22,186 bases of DNA from Syntrophaceae bacterium UBA1163 (GTDB lineage: Bacteria > Desulfobacterota > BSN033 > UBA1163). The notes beneath the pieces are model-generated. The model had not been told where the DNA came from, did no database searches, and saw only the letters and a list, made by a program, of their open reading frames with translations. The stretch lies in NCBI GenBank assembly GCA_002311635.1, contig DBZJ01000159.1, forward strand, positions 1-22,186, written 5' to 3'. This document shows positions 7,118 to 14,893 of this stretch, piece by piece. How positions within the stretch are numbered: the first letter of the stretch is position 1; every line of letters begins with the position of its first letter. The position numbers and the translations under genes are program-made.

Positions 7118-10033
7118 ATGAAAAGAATATTTGTTTCCCATAAAAGGTTTACAGTAGAAATCTTTTTTATCCTTCTATTTTCTGCGGGCTTCTTAATTTT
7201 ATCTCAATCTGCATCGGGTGCAACACTCAACCTCAAGGGGACTTGGACTCCTCCGACTACTAATGCGGATGGCACGCCTTTCACTGATTTAGCTTCTTAT
7301 AACCTGTATGAAACTAATACTACAAGAACTCTAATCGTGAACATACCGGCAACGGCCACACAACCATATTTATTCTCTGTAACGGTTCCAGATGGAAGCC
7401 AAGGGACATTAACATTTGTGATGACTGCTGTAGATACAAGTGGGAATGAGAGTGCGGACAGTGCCACAGCATCTTATCAATATAATTTAAGTCATCCTGT
7501 CCAGTACCAGGTGACAGCTACGGCTGGGACTAATGGGAAACTTGACGCGACGACACCATCGCCTGTAACGGTAAATTCCAACACGACCACGCAGTTCAAA
7601 TTTGATGCGAATACAGGGTATCATGTGGCAACCGTCACCAACACCTGCGGTGGGCCGGGGTATACCAACTCATCCAACTCGGTCAGCACATATACCTACA
7701 CCACACCAGCTATCACGGCAAACTGTGGGGTGACGGCCAGCTTTGCCATTAACACCTACACCCTGACGTACGCGGCGGGGCCCCACGGCTCGATCAGTGG
7801 GGTGAGTCCCCAGACAGTCAATTACGGCGCAAGCGGGACGCGGGTGACGGCGGTTCCGGCCACGGGCTATTCCTTTGTCCAGTGGAGCGACCTCTCAACA
7901 ACCAACCCGCGTACCGATAAGAACGTGACCGCCAATATTACGGTGACAGCGGCATTTGCCATTAACACCTACCAGGTGACCGCTGCGGCAGGGACCAATG
8001 GGAGCCTTGATGGGACCACACCGTCGCCTGTAACGGTAAATTCCAACACGACCACGCAGTTCAAATTTGATGCGAATACAGGGTATCATGTGGCAACGGT
8101 CACCAGCACCTGCGGTGGGACGGGGTATACCAACACATCCAACTCGGTCAGCACATATACCTATACCACACCAGCTATCACGGCAAACTGTGGGGTGACG
8201 GCCAGCTTTGCCATTAATACCTACACCCTGACGTACACAGCGGGGCCCCACGGCTCGATCAGTGGGGTGAGTCCCCAGACAGTCAATTACGGCGCAAGCG
8301 GGACGCCGGTGACGGCGGTTCCGGCCACGGGCTATTCCTTCGTCCAGTGGAGCGACGGTTTAATAACCGCCTCGCGTACCGATACCAACGTCATAGCGAA
8401 TATTACGGTGAGTGCCACCTTCGGGATCAACCAGTACCAGGTGACGGCAACTGCTAATGGGAATGGGACAGGAAACGTTTCATCGAATCCGGCAGGGATC
8501 AATTGCAGCTATCCTGCTAACAACACAGGGACAACCCCACCGTTGAATTATGGAACATCGGTTAAGTTGACAGCGGTGGCGGGTACAGGTTCAACAGCAT
8601 CCTGGGGAGGTACTTGCATATCAGCGGCAGGAACGGAGGCAGGCGATGGCACGGGAACAGCCACCTGCACATTTGGGAGCCTAAATGGGAATAAGACCGC
8701 TGCAGCCACCTTCACGTACAACACAACCATTACAGCACCCAAGACTCCAACGGGTCCCAAGACAGGGATAACGGGGAATACTTATACGTATGCTACAGGT
8801 GGGTCTGTTGCAGCCTCCGGGGATCCGGTAGAGTACCAATTCGACTGGCTGGGTGATGGTACTACGGATCTTTCCTCGTGGGGTTCTGCTAAGCAATCTG
8901 AAACCTGGATAAGTGCGAGTACTAATAATGTCAGAGCCAGGGCTCGGTCTAAGTTGAATCCCAATTCCGTATCTGATTGGTCCGGTGTCCTTGCGGTTTC
9001 AGTCACAGAGAAACCTTTTATTCACGTGACTTCGCCCAACGGAGGCGAGACCTGGGTTGCTGGTGCATGGCATCTGATCACATGGGATTCAAACTATTTA
9101 GACCCAACCGGGACGATCTACTTATTTTATTCATATAATGGGACATGGTATCCGATAACAAACTCAAATGATACTCCAAGCATCAGTCCTTCTTCGGGCA
9201 CCAGTTTTTCTTATTTATGGAACATCCCCAGCATTCCTCCTGGCCAGGGTTCGGTATCACCCAAGAGCCATGTGTTCTCAACTTTGATCTATATTGGCAA
9301 TAATGTGAATGGGATCTGGGAGTCTTGGGATACGAGCGACAAGAGTTTCAATATGCTGGAAAATGGGTGGATGTTTACGATCTCCGGAGCAGAAAAAGGA
9401 GCAGCACTCCTCTGGTTTAATTCAGACGAGAATACCTATGATGGTTATGGGGTAACGCTTAATTTTGGAAACGTCTGGGGGATTCAAGGGAGTTACGCAC
9501 TTGATGCGAATGGGGTAATCAACGGGACATATCAGCCCGCTGACTGGTCTGTTAATTCATGGTTATCAAATGGGAACATTACAGGGAGTCTGAGCTCAAA
9601 TGCAACCAAGATGAAATTGACATTGAAAGACCTCAACAACGTTTCTGTTTTTAGTATGTCGGGAGTATGGCTAAGTGAATTGGATATTCCTATGAATTGG
9701 AGTCTTAAGATTTCAGGGAGTTCAACAGGAACTATTGATCCACTAACTATTGAGCCTTTTAAAGATTCAAACAATTCGGTAGTTCCAAACATGTTTATCA
9801 TCTACGGGTCCGGGTTACTTTCATCAGGAATCAATGTCTCGTTCGAAGGATGGTTCTTGTTTATTCCACCAAATACCGTATATGGATATTTTTATCCACT
9901 CACAATCGGGACGAACTCCCCAGAGACAGGAACATTTTCAGGGACACTTGTTCCCACGACAGGAAAGTTTACATTCAACTTGACGAGCAGTAACGGAAAT
10001 AAATATACCTTCGTTGGTGTAGCGACACCGTAA
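7118..10033 (+). CDS. Large secreted multidomain surface protein (FN3-like, InlB-type repeats, PKD/Ig-like, Kre9-like)
   Basis: A 971-aa exported protein. Residues 1-34 form a Sec signal peptide (basic start, FFILLFSAGFLILS core, cleavage near SASG/A). Residues about 38-123 are FN3-like. Two 155-aa repeats (130-284 and 285-439) follow, each with a Cys pair segment (TCGG...ANCGV) and a divergent InlB B-repeat ending VPATGYSFVQWSD. A third, diverged repeat begins at 440. Residues about 540-630 look like a PKD/Ig-like domain, and about 635-745 like a Kre9/Knh1-type domain (SPNGGETWVAG start). The last 220 residues are a beta-rich region I do not recognise. There is no PEP-CTERM, LPXTG or autotransporter end, so surface anchoring is unclear; an adhesin or matrix role is inferred. 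The ATG lacks a clear ribosome site. The gene stands alone, bracketed by palindromic elements B1 and B2. Confidence 0.88.
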   Translation: MKRIFVSHKRFTVEIFFILLFSAGFLILSQSASGATLNLKGTWTPPTTNADGTPFTDLASYNLYETNTTRTLIVNIPATATQPYLFSVTVPDGSQGTLTFVMTAVDTSGNESADSATASYQYNLSHPVQYQVTATAGTNGKLDATTPSPVTVNSNTTTQFKFDANTGYHVATVTNTCGGPGYTNSSNSVSTYTYTTPAITANCGVTASFAINTYTLTYAAGPHGSISGVSPQTVNYGASGTRVTAVPATGYSFVQWSDLSTTNPRTDKNVTANITVTAAFAINTYQVTAAAGTNGSLDGTTPSPVTVNSNTTTQFKFDANTGYHVATVTSTCGGTGYTNTSNSVSTYTYTTPAITANCGVTASFAINTYTLTYTAGPHGSISGVSPQTVNYGASGTPVTAVPATGYSFVQWSDGLITASRTDTNVIANITVSATFGINQYQVTATANGNGTGNVSSNPAGINCSYPANNTGTTPPLNYGTSVKLTAVAGTGSTASWGGTCISAAGTEAGDGTGTATCTFGSLNGNKTAAATFTYNTTITAPKTPTGPKTGITGNTYTYATGGSVAASGDPVEYQFDWLGDGTTDLSSWGSAKQSETWISASTNNVRARARSKLNPNSVSDWSGVLAVSVTEKPFIHVTSPNGGETWVAGAWHLITWDSNYLDPTGTIYLFYSYNGTWYPITNSNDTPSISPSSGTSFSYLWNIPSIPPGQGSVSPKSHVFSTLIYIGNNVNGIWESWDTSDKSFNMLENGWMFTISGAEKGAALLWFNSDENTYDGYGVTLNFGNVWGIQGSYALDANGVINGTYQPADWSVNSWLSNGNITGSLSSNATKMKLTLKDLNNVSVFSMSGVWLSELDIPMNWSLKISGSSTGTIDPLTIEPFKDSNNSVVPNMFIIYGSGLLSSGINVSFEGWFLFIPPNTVYGYFYPLTIGTNSPETGTFSGTLVPTTGKFTFNLTSSNGNKYTFVGVATP
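7505..8434 (+). repeat. In-frame tandem duplication, two units of 465 bp
   Basis: Units 7505-7969 and 7970-8434 align at a constant offset of 465 bp (155 codons). For example, GCCTGTAACG occurs at 7561 and 8026, and CCCCACGGCT at 7781 and 8246. Long stretches are identical at the DNA level, including silent positions, indicating recent duplication or gene conversion. The sequence from 8435 starts like a third unit (TACCAGGTGACGGC) and then diverges. Confidence 0.92.
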
Positions 10034-10040
10034 CAGCTTA

Positions 10041-10215
10041 TTACTAAGGAGTCCATAATAATAACGATATTGATTGATAAAATCCCTCCCACCCTCCCTT
10101 TGCCTGCTTTCAGCAGGGAAAAGATACCAAAGGGAGGAGTTACCCCTCTTTGGCAAAGAGGGGCTAGGGGAGATTTTCAGAACTAATGTCTTTCCAATTA
10201 TGGACTCCTTAGTAA
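10041..10215 (+). repeat. Palindromic element family B, copy B2
   Basis: A 175-bp element with terminal inverted repeat TTACTAAGGAGTCCATAAT / ATTATGGACTCCTTAGTAA. It is nearly identical to B1 apart from about 24 extra bp inserted in the first internal palindrome (around 10101-10128). It begins 7 bp after the stop of the secreted protein gene, and its hairpins probably also act as that gene's terminator (inference). Confidence 0.82.
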
Positions 10216-10281
10216 ATTAAAGCGTCACAGAGCAGTGGGAGACTTAGTTGAGTCTGAGCTTCCCCTAAATTTTAAGGAGAT

Positions 10282-10354
10282 GGCATGACCGTGACCTGAT
10301 GACCGCGATTCCAGAAGCTCAAAAGAGCTTTGAGTGATGTCAGGTGGGCATGCC
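10282..10354. other. Extended stem-loop, possible regulatory structure
   Basis: Nested inverted repeats: GGCATG (10282) with CATGCC (10349), ACCTGA (10293) with TCAGGT (10340), and a central hairpin AAGCTC-AAAA-GAGCTT (10315-10330). A strong ribosome-site-like AAGGAGA lies just upstream of an ATG inside the left arm, but that frame has only four codons. Function unknown. Confidence 0.4.
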
Positions 10355-10597
10355 CTCCACCCACAAAAACAAGATGTTTACCCACTGAAGGTATCCTCCC
10401 TCTCTCTTTCGCTCAATAAGCGCCTACGAAATAGATTCTCTTTTACTGTATGGAATTGCCCGATTGATGAAAGCTTCAGCCTCTCTTCGAGAATAAGACA
10501 AGCTAAGGAAAGGCTGAATAAGAGAGAGCATGATCACGAGCAGCATTGGAGAGATTGAGAGAAGCGATTGACCGGGTTTTACGTCAATTATTTCGAA

Positions 10598-10626
10598 TTG
10601 ACAGGATTGATTCTTTGTGATAGTTT
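10598..10626 (+). promoter_or_regulatory. Sigma-70-type promoter of a candidate small RNA
   Basis: A perfect TTGACA (10598-10603) lies 17 bp before TAGTTT (10621-10626), which is preceded by TGA and so forms an extended -10. Transcription would begin near 10633. No protein gene starts before the terminator at 10842-10890. Confidence 0.42.
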
Positions 10627-10632
10627 AAAAAC

Positions 10633-10890
10633 CCTGTCAAATAGGGAAAAAGGTTATTGAAATCTCTTTCATAGCCATAGGGTGGTTTTGAGACCCCTTA
10701 AATCGATTCCGTCATTACATGACTCGTTATAAAGTCTAAGGGCGGTAGCTTATCCCTTGGAGGTTTGCAAGCCAGGGGTTGATCCTAACGGGCAGCGCCG
10801 AGTCAGGCAACGCTTCAACTGATCCTTAGTGATCATCTACAGAGTGGAAGGCTTTTTCACATTTTAGGAAATTGCCTTCACTCTTTTTTA
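10633..10890 (+). ncRNA. Candidate structured small RNA (about 255 nt)
   Basis: The interval between the promoter at 10598 and the intrinsic terminator ending at 10890 has no convincing ORF but has stacked complementary segments. These are AAGGG/CCCTT near 10738-10759, GTTGA (10778) with TCAAC (10815), AGCG with CGCT plus CC/GG inside that, and TGATC/GATCA near 10820-10835. I do not recognise a known riboswitch or Rfam family; it was compared by eye with c-di-GMP-I/II, cobalamin, TPP, SRP and 6S patterns. It could be a free small RNA or an attenuating leader of the exopolysaccharide operon. Confidence 0.35.
10842..10890 (+). terminator. Intrinsic terminator upstream of the exopolysaccharide operon
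   Basis: GAGTGGAAGGC (10842-10852) pairs with GCCTTCACTC (10874-10883) with one bulged G. The stem can continue inward through TTTC/GAAA, and TTTTTT (10884-10889) follows directly. It separates upstream transcription from the sigma-54 promoter at 10955. Confidence 0.68.
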
Positions 10891-10954
10891 TCCTTTGAAA
10901 AATCAATGTTTGATAAAACCAACGTAGTTACGGAAGCTTATATCAACAGGGAAA

Positions 10955-10971
10955 TTTGGCATAAGAATTGC
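10955..10971 (+). promoter_or_regulatory. Sigma-54 (RpoN) promoter of the exopolysaccharide operon
   Basis: TTTGGCA at 10955-10961 and TTGC at 10968-10971 match the -24/-12 consensus (YTGGCACG-N4-TTGCW). The invariant GG and GC pairs have the required spacing. The predicted start is near 10983, giving a leader of about 133 nt to the first gene. Sigma-54 control implies an enhancer-binding activator; in PEP-CTERM-type exopolysaccharide loci an NtrC-family regulator (PrsR) is known, but none is visible here. Confidence 0.75.
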
Positions 10972-11021
10972 CCTTTTACGAACGGGATGAGTCTTTTTAA
11001 ATCCTCATCATGCAAAACTTT

Positions 11022-11047
11022 CCTCCACGGATAATGAGAAGTGGAGG
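11022..11047 (+). other. Hairpin in the 5' leader of the exopolysaccharide operon
   Basis: CCTCCAC (11022-11028) pairs with GTGGAGG (11041-11047) around a 12-nt loop. An eight-T run follows only after about 15 nt, so this is not a classical terminator. It may be a leader structure affecting translation or transcript stability. Confidence 0.35.
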
Positions 11048-11115
11048 GTATTTTAGAGGGATTTTTTTTGTGAATCGAAGGGCGGGAGCGTCATTTTGCT
11101 TTTAGGGGGCCATCC

Positions 11116-11826
11116 GTGTCAAGAATGAAGAACTTCACACTCATCAAATTTTTATTTATTTTGTTGATATTATTCGCTTGCGCTCCCGTAGTGAAAAACC
11201 CTGCCCCTCTTCATGATCATGCCTTCCAGGTCAGTCCTTATATGGAGCAGGAATATAGAATACAAATAGGAGATGGATTGGACATCAAATTCTTCTATAA
11301 TCCTGAGCTGAACGAACTGGTTACGGTTCGGCCTGACGGCCGCATCTCCCTGCAGCTCGTGCATGAAATTAAGGTCGCAGGCTTAACGCCCTCTGAATTA
11401 ACCGACTCTCTCACCCAAAAATATGCGCCCGAACTGAAAAAGCCAGAGATCACCGTGATTGTCCGTTCCTTCGGTGCACACAAAATCTACGTAGATGGTG
11501 AAGTGAATAAATCCGGGATGTTTCCACTCATGGGACTGATGACGGTGATGCAGGCGATCTCTCAGGCCGGGGGCGTGAAAGATACGGCGAGAACAAAGGA
11601 AGTGGTGATTATTCGTCACGGCGCGGACAATAGACGACTGGCCCTTCAAGTGAATGTGCAAAAGGTTCTCGACGGCACGGACATGAGTCAGGACATCGCC
11701 CTCAAACCTTTCGATATTGTTTACGTGCCCCGATCCTCCATTGCCAATGTCGATATCTGGGTCGATCAATACGTACGTAAAATCCTCCCCGTTAACATTA
11801 CTACAGGCTTTGGTTATTATCCTTAA
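11116..11826 (+). CDS. Wza-like polysaccharide export lipoprotein (Poly_export and SLBB domains)
   Basis: A 236-aa outer-membrane auxiliary protein for polysaccharide export. Residues 1-22 form a lipoprotein signal with lipobox LFAC (Cys22). A Poly_export domain spans about 45-120 (YRIQIGDGLDIKFF start; VRPDGRISL) and an SLBB domain about 125-175 (KIYVDGEVNKSGMFPL, then AISQAGG). Members form the oligomeric channel that takes the polymer through the periplasm and outer membrane. I keep the GTG at 11116 because AGGGGG lies about 7 nt upstream; an ATG three codons later is the alternative. It is the first gene of a long plus-strand operon under the sigma-54 promoter at 10955, with the chain-length gene 21 bp downstream. 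Confidence 0.93.
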   Translation: MSRMKNFTLIKFLFILLILFACAPVVKNPAPLHDHAFQVSPYMEQEYRIQIGDGLDIKFFYNPELNELVTVRPDGRISLQLVHEIKVAGLTPSELTDSLTQKYAPELKKPEITVIVRSFGAHKIYVDGEVNKSGMFPLMGLMTVMQAISQAGGVKDTARTKEVVIIRHGADNRRLALQVNVQKVLDGTDMSQDIALKPFDIVYVPRSSIANVDIWVDQYVRKILPVNITTGFGYYP

Positions 11827-11847
11827 GAATTTAGGGCAGGTGTTTCC

Positions 11848-13317
11848 ATGGAACAGCAGAATCAGGCAGTGAGTTTGAGAGATTTTTTGACGGTATTATT
11901 TAAACACAAACAAACCATCCTGATCATTTTTTTCGCTGTGATCGTCACGGTCACCATCGGCTCTTTTTTACTTCCCCCCACCTATGAGGCCAAATCGAGC
12001 CTGCTCGTTAAGTTCGGGAGGGAGTACATCTACCGCTCCGAAGTCGGCGAGAGGGGTTCTTCGGATGTGGGACCTCTGCTTCCTCTCAACCAGGAAGAGG
12101 TCATCAATTCCGAGATCCAGATTCTGACCAGCCGGGACTTGATCGAAAAGGTCATTCAGACCATCAAAGTCGAAAACATCTATCCGGACTTAGTCAAAAA
12201 CCCTTCCAAAGTGATCGCCCCCATGGAGGCTGCCATTCTCCAATTTGAGAAGAAGCTTTCCGTTGATGGTGTGAAGAAATCCAGCGTGATCCAAGTTTCC
12301 TTCCAACACAAAGACCCTCATATCGCGGCCAAAGCCGTGAACCTGCTTGTCGATTTCCTCAAGGAAAAGCACCTTCAGGTCTATAGTGATCCCAAATCAT
12401 CTTTCCTGGAACAGCAGCTCGCAGCCTATGAACAGAAGCTCAAAGAATCACAGAATCAATTGGAGGTATTTAAACAAAAATACCGGGTTTTCTCCCTCGA
12501 AGAACAAAGGACTCTCCTCCTCAGGCAGCGTACAGACCTCGACACTTCTTTCAAAACCTCCCAGAACCAGATCAGGGAACTTCAGAATAAACTCTCGTCC
12601 CTCAGAAACCAGATGCGGGCAGTTTCCAAAGATGTTCCCCTTTACACCGAGACCGAACGCTTCAAAATCATCGACGATGCCAAAGCCCAGCTCCTCGGTC
12701 TTCAGCTCAAAGAACAGGAGCTTCTACAAAAGTATAATGAGGACACGCCCCTGGTGGTCAATGTTCGTAAAGAGATTAAGATCGTCCAGGATTTCGTCAA
12801 GAAGCAGGAGGAAGACCTGAAAGGTAAAGTGAGAACGGGGCAAAATATCGTCTTTCAAGATATCGAGAAGGAGATGATCAAAACGCAGGCCGAACTCTCA
12901 TCCCAGGAGGCAGGAAGGGATACCCTCCAGGGACAGATTGCTCAACTCGACAAAGAGATACAGACCCTTGATCTCAGGGAAAACGAGCTTCAGAACTTAA
13001 AGCGTGAGCTGGCGGCGAATGAGAAGAACTACAAAACCTATTTAGAGAAAGTAGAGGAAGCCCTTATTTCAGACAATTTAAACCGTCAGAAGATGGCCAA
13101 CATCAGTGTGATCCAGGCAGCGGCGGTTCCCGTAAAACCGATCAAACCCAAGAAGGCATTGAATATTGCTTTGGGAATCATCCTCGGTGCGGTTTCCGGA
13201 TTGGGCCTTGCCTTTTTCAGTGAGTATACGAGCGAGGGCCTTTCTAACCCCGAAGGCGTGGAAAGACACTTAGGGCTGCCGGTCCTTGGCACGGTTCCCT
13301 ATAAAGAGGAGGAGTAG
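11848..13317 (+). CDS. Wzz/GNVR-type polysaccharide chain-length determinant (inner-membrane co-polymerase)
   Basis: A 489-aa inner-membrane protein resembling the chain-length determinants of XrtA/PEP-CTERM-type exopolysaccharide loci. The Wzz domain starts at the N-terminus with TM1 at about 22-42. A long coiled-coil periplasmic region covers about 185-410, with a GNVR-like segment in its C-terminal part. TM2 lies at about 437-457, followed by a short cytoplasmic tail ending GLPVLGTVPYKEEE. The fused tyrosine-kinase domain of Wzc is absent; the separate CpsD-like protein at 14894 probably supplies that partner. The protein controls polymer length and couples polymerisation to export. The next gene starts 2 bp after the stop, so the two are cotranscribed. 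Confidence 0.92.
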   Translation: MEQQNQAVSLRDFLTVLFKHKQTILIIFFAVIVTVTIGSFLLPPTYEAKSSLLVKFGREYIYRSEVGERGSSDVGPLLPLNQEEVINSEIQILTSRDLIEKVIQTIKVENIYPDLVKNPSKVIAPMEAAILQFEKKLSVDGVKKSSVIQVSFQHKDPHIAAKAVNLLVDFLKEKHLQVYSDPKSSFLEQQLAAYEQKLKESQNQLEVFKQKYRVFSLEEQRTLLLRQRTDLDTSFKTSQNQIRELQNKLSSLRNQMRAVSKDVPLYTETERFKIIDDAKAQLLGLQLKEQELLQKYNEDTPLVVNVRKEIKIVQDFVKKQEEDLKGKVRTGQNIVFQDIEKEMIKTQAELSSQEAGRDTLQGQIAQLDKEIQTLDLRENELQNLKRELAANEKNYKTYLEKVEEALISDNLNRQKMANISVIQAAAVPVKPIKPKKALNIALGIILGAVSGLGLAFFSEYTSEGLSNPEGVERHLGLPVLGTVPYKEEE

Positions 13318-13319
13318 CC

Positions 13320-14387
13320 ATGTATCGAAATTTTTATCATTTGAAAAAGGAGCCCTTTCACATCACCCCGGACCCGGAGTTTCTCTTCCTAAGCCCCAGC
13401 CACAAACAGGCGCTGGGTTCGATCGTTTACGGCGTAAAAAATAGAAAGGGTTTTATTGTGATCACCGGCGAGGTGGGGGTGGGAAAGACAACGATCCTCC
13501 GTTCCTATCTGGAAGGGGTCGCGAAAGAAAAAACGAAGATCATCTATATTTTTAACGCCAATGTGAGCTTTCAAAACCTGTTGAGAACGATCTACAAAGA
13601 ACTGGGGGTTCTTCCGAAAACGGAGGATATGGTTGAGCTGTTAAACGACCTGTACCAGATATTGGTGGAGGAATATAAGCAGGGCAACACGGTGTTGCTG
13701 ATCGTCGACGAGGCCCAGAACATGCCGATGAGGACGCTGGAAAACCTTCGTATGCTCTCCAATCTGGAAACTTCCAAGGATAAACTCCTCCAAATTGTGC
13801 TCATCGGCCAGTCCGAATTTGAGACCATCATCAATCAGTACAACCTGCGACAGCTCAAGCAGCGGATTGCCATACGTTCCACCATCGTTCCCTTCAGCGA
13901 GGATGAGAGTACGGCCTATATCAAGCATCGATTGGCCAAGGTGGCGTCTAACGGGAGTACGGTTTTCACCAGAGGAGCTTTGAAAAGAATTGTAAAGAAA
14001 GCTCAAGGTGTTCCACGAAATCTCAACATCCTTTGTGACAATGCGCTGATTACCGGCTTCGGATATAAAAGAAACCCGGTGAACGCCAAGATCGTTAAGG
14101 AAGTCATCACTGACTTTCATGGAGAAGAAGAGCCTTCTCCTCTAAAATGGATGATTGCTTCGGCAGCCCTCGGTCTTCTCATCGGTGGTCTGTTCTTGAT
14201 CTCTCCTTATAAGAGCGTCGTGTCATCCTGGATGGAGAACATCATTTTTCCACACAAAAGCCTTTCCATGCCCAAAGTGGAAAATCCGGACCCTTCCCAG
14301 ACCACGGTCCCGAACGCGATCAAAAATGTCAATAACATTCAAGTTGGCGGGGAAACTATTTTCCCGGAACATAAAGAAAAGGAATAG
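13320..14387 (+). CDS. ExeA-like AAA ATPase associated with exopolysaccharide export
   Basis: A 355-aa ATPase of the ExeA/GspA-like AAA group (resembling TIGR03015, found in PEP-CTERM exopolysaccharide loci). The N-terminus YHLKKEPFHITPDPEFLFLS is the family hallmark. Walker A GEVGVGKTT is at 50-58 and Walker B VLLIVDEAQ at 125-133, followed by a sensor-like IVLIGQ (159-164). A single membrane segment lies at about 277-295 with a short periplasmic tail. It starts after GGAGGAG with good spacing. Its stop TAG (14385-14387) lies inside the first heptamer of the array that introduces the four-helix-bundle insertion. Its exact job in export is not established. Confidence 0.92.
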   Translation: MYRNFYHLKKEPFHITPDPEFLFLSPSHKQALGSIVYGVKNRKGFIVITGEVGVGKTTILRSYLEGVAKEKTKIIYIFNANVSFQNLLRTIYKELGVLPKTEDMVELLNDLYQILVEEYKQGNTVLLIVDEAQNMPMRTLENLRMLSNLETSKDKLLQIVLIGQSEFETIINQYNLRQLKQRIAIRSTIVPFSEDESTAYIKHRLAKVASNGSTVFTRGALKRIVKKAQGVPRNLNILCDNALITGFGYKRNPVNAKIVKEVITDFHGEEEPSPLKWMIASAALGLLIGGLFLISPYKSVVSSWMENIIFPHKSLSMPKVENPDPSQTTVPNAIKNVNNIQVGGETIFPEHKEKE

Positions 14388-14444
14388 GCGCTAGGTGATA
14401 GGCAATAGGCAGGAAACAACCTGTAGTAGGCAACGGGCGATAGA
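14382..14444 (+). repeat. Heptamer array, left border of four-helix-bundle element 1
   Basis: Consecutive 7-bp units of the form YNAYAGG start at 14382: GAATAGG, then CGCTAGG; later TGATAGG (14396) and CAATAGG (14403). After a 14-bp interruption come TAGTAGG (14424), CAACGGG (14431) and CGATAGA (14438). The first unit contains the stop codon of the ATPase gene. The inverted counterpart lies at 14839-14875. Confidence 0.75.
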
Positions 14445-14459
14445 AGAAGGGGGAGTGAC

Positions 14460-14828
14460 ATAGGTAGGAAAGGTTTTCAAGACTTAATCGTTTGGCAAAG
14501 GGCCAAGGATCTTGCTGTCAAGATTTACAAGCTTTCTGAGACCGGAGTTTTAAGTCGCGATTTTGGATTGAGAGATCAAATAAGAAAGAGTGCCATAAGT
14601 ATCGCCAGTAACTTAGCTGAAGGAGACGAGCGAGAGACCGACAAAGAATCTATCAGGTTTTTTTATATCGCCAAGGGATCTCTTGCCGAGTTGAGGACTC
14701 AGGTTCAGATCGCTCATGAAATAGGCTATTTGAAAAGGGAACTGTATAAGATCTTAGAAAACGAGTGTATCGAGCTCGGGAGAATGATCGGCAGGCTTAT
14801 TCAAGTTAGAAAGGGGTCACTCCTCTAG
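14460..14828 (+). CDS. Four-helix-bundle protein (S23/IVS/Avd-like), apparent ATA start
   Basis: The product belongs to the four-helix-bundle family named for ORFs in 23S rRNA intervening sequences and related to DGR Avd proteins. Hallmarks are FQDLIVWQRAKDLAVKIY near the N-terminus, SAISIASNLAEG in the middle and AKGSLAELRTQVQIAHEIGYL. Full family length (about 122 aa) is reached only if translation starts at ATA (14460), where GGGGGAG is placed 4-5 nt upstream and the sequence reads IGRKGFQDL. The first ordinary start in frame is TTG at 14568, which would remove helix 1. A TAG stop lies upstream, so no earlier start exists. It is either a gene with a mutated ATG (possibly inactive) or a non-canonical start. 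It sits between heptamer arrays inside the exopolysaccharide operon and has no obvious role there. Confidence 0.72.
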   Translation: MGRKGFQDLIVWQRAKDLAVKIYKLSETGVLSRDFGLRDQIRKSAISIASNLAEGDERETDKESIRFFYIAKGSLAELRTQVQIAHEIGYLKRELYKILENECIELGRMIGRLIQVRKGSLL

Positions 14829-14838
14829 CAATTCCTGT

Positions 14839-14875
14839 AGCCTATTGCCCATAGCCCATTGCCTATAGCCCATTT
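14839..14875 (-). repeat. Heptamer array, inverted right border of element 1
   Basis: Five successive 7-bp units such as CCTATTG and CCCATAG run to 14874. Read on the minus strand they are of the YNAYAGG form (CAATAGG, CTATGGG), the same as in the left array. The segments GGCAATAGGC and AGGAA of the left array (14401-14415) are complementary to TTCCT and GCCTATTGCC here, so the flanks could pair in the mRNA with the ORF in the loop. Confidence 0.75.
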
Positions 14876-14893
14876 ATTTAAGGGGTTTTTCAA

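Noticed and set aside
6210..10215. Composite transposon formed by B1 and B2
   Set aside because: The elements encode no transposase and no target duplication was found; only the weaker statement of a flanked cassette is kept as a finding.
10334..10558. Plus-strand open frame of 74 codons downstream of element B2
   Set aside because: It starts inside a strong stem-loop, has no ribosome site and its low-complexity composition does not look like a protein.
10736..10890. c-di-GMP (GEMM) or cobalamin riboswitch ahead of the export genes
   Set aside because: Conserved core segments of these classes are not found in order; only loose similarity around the GTTTGCAAGCC and CAGGCAACGC stretches.
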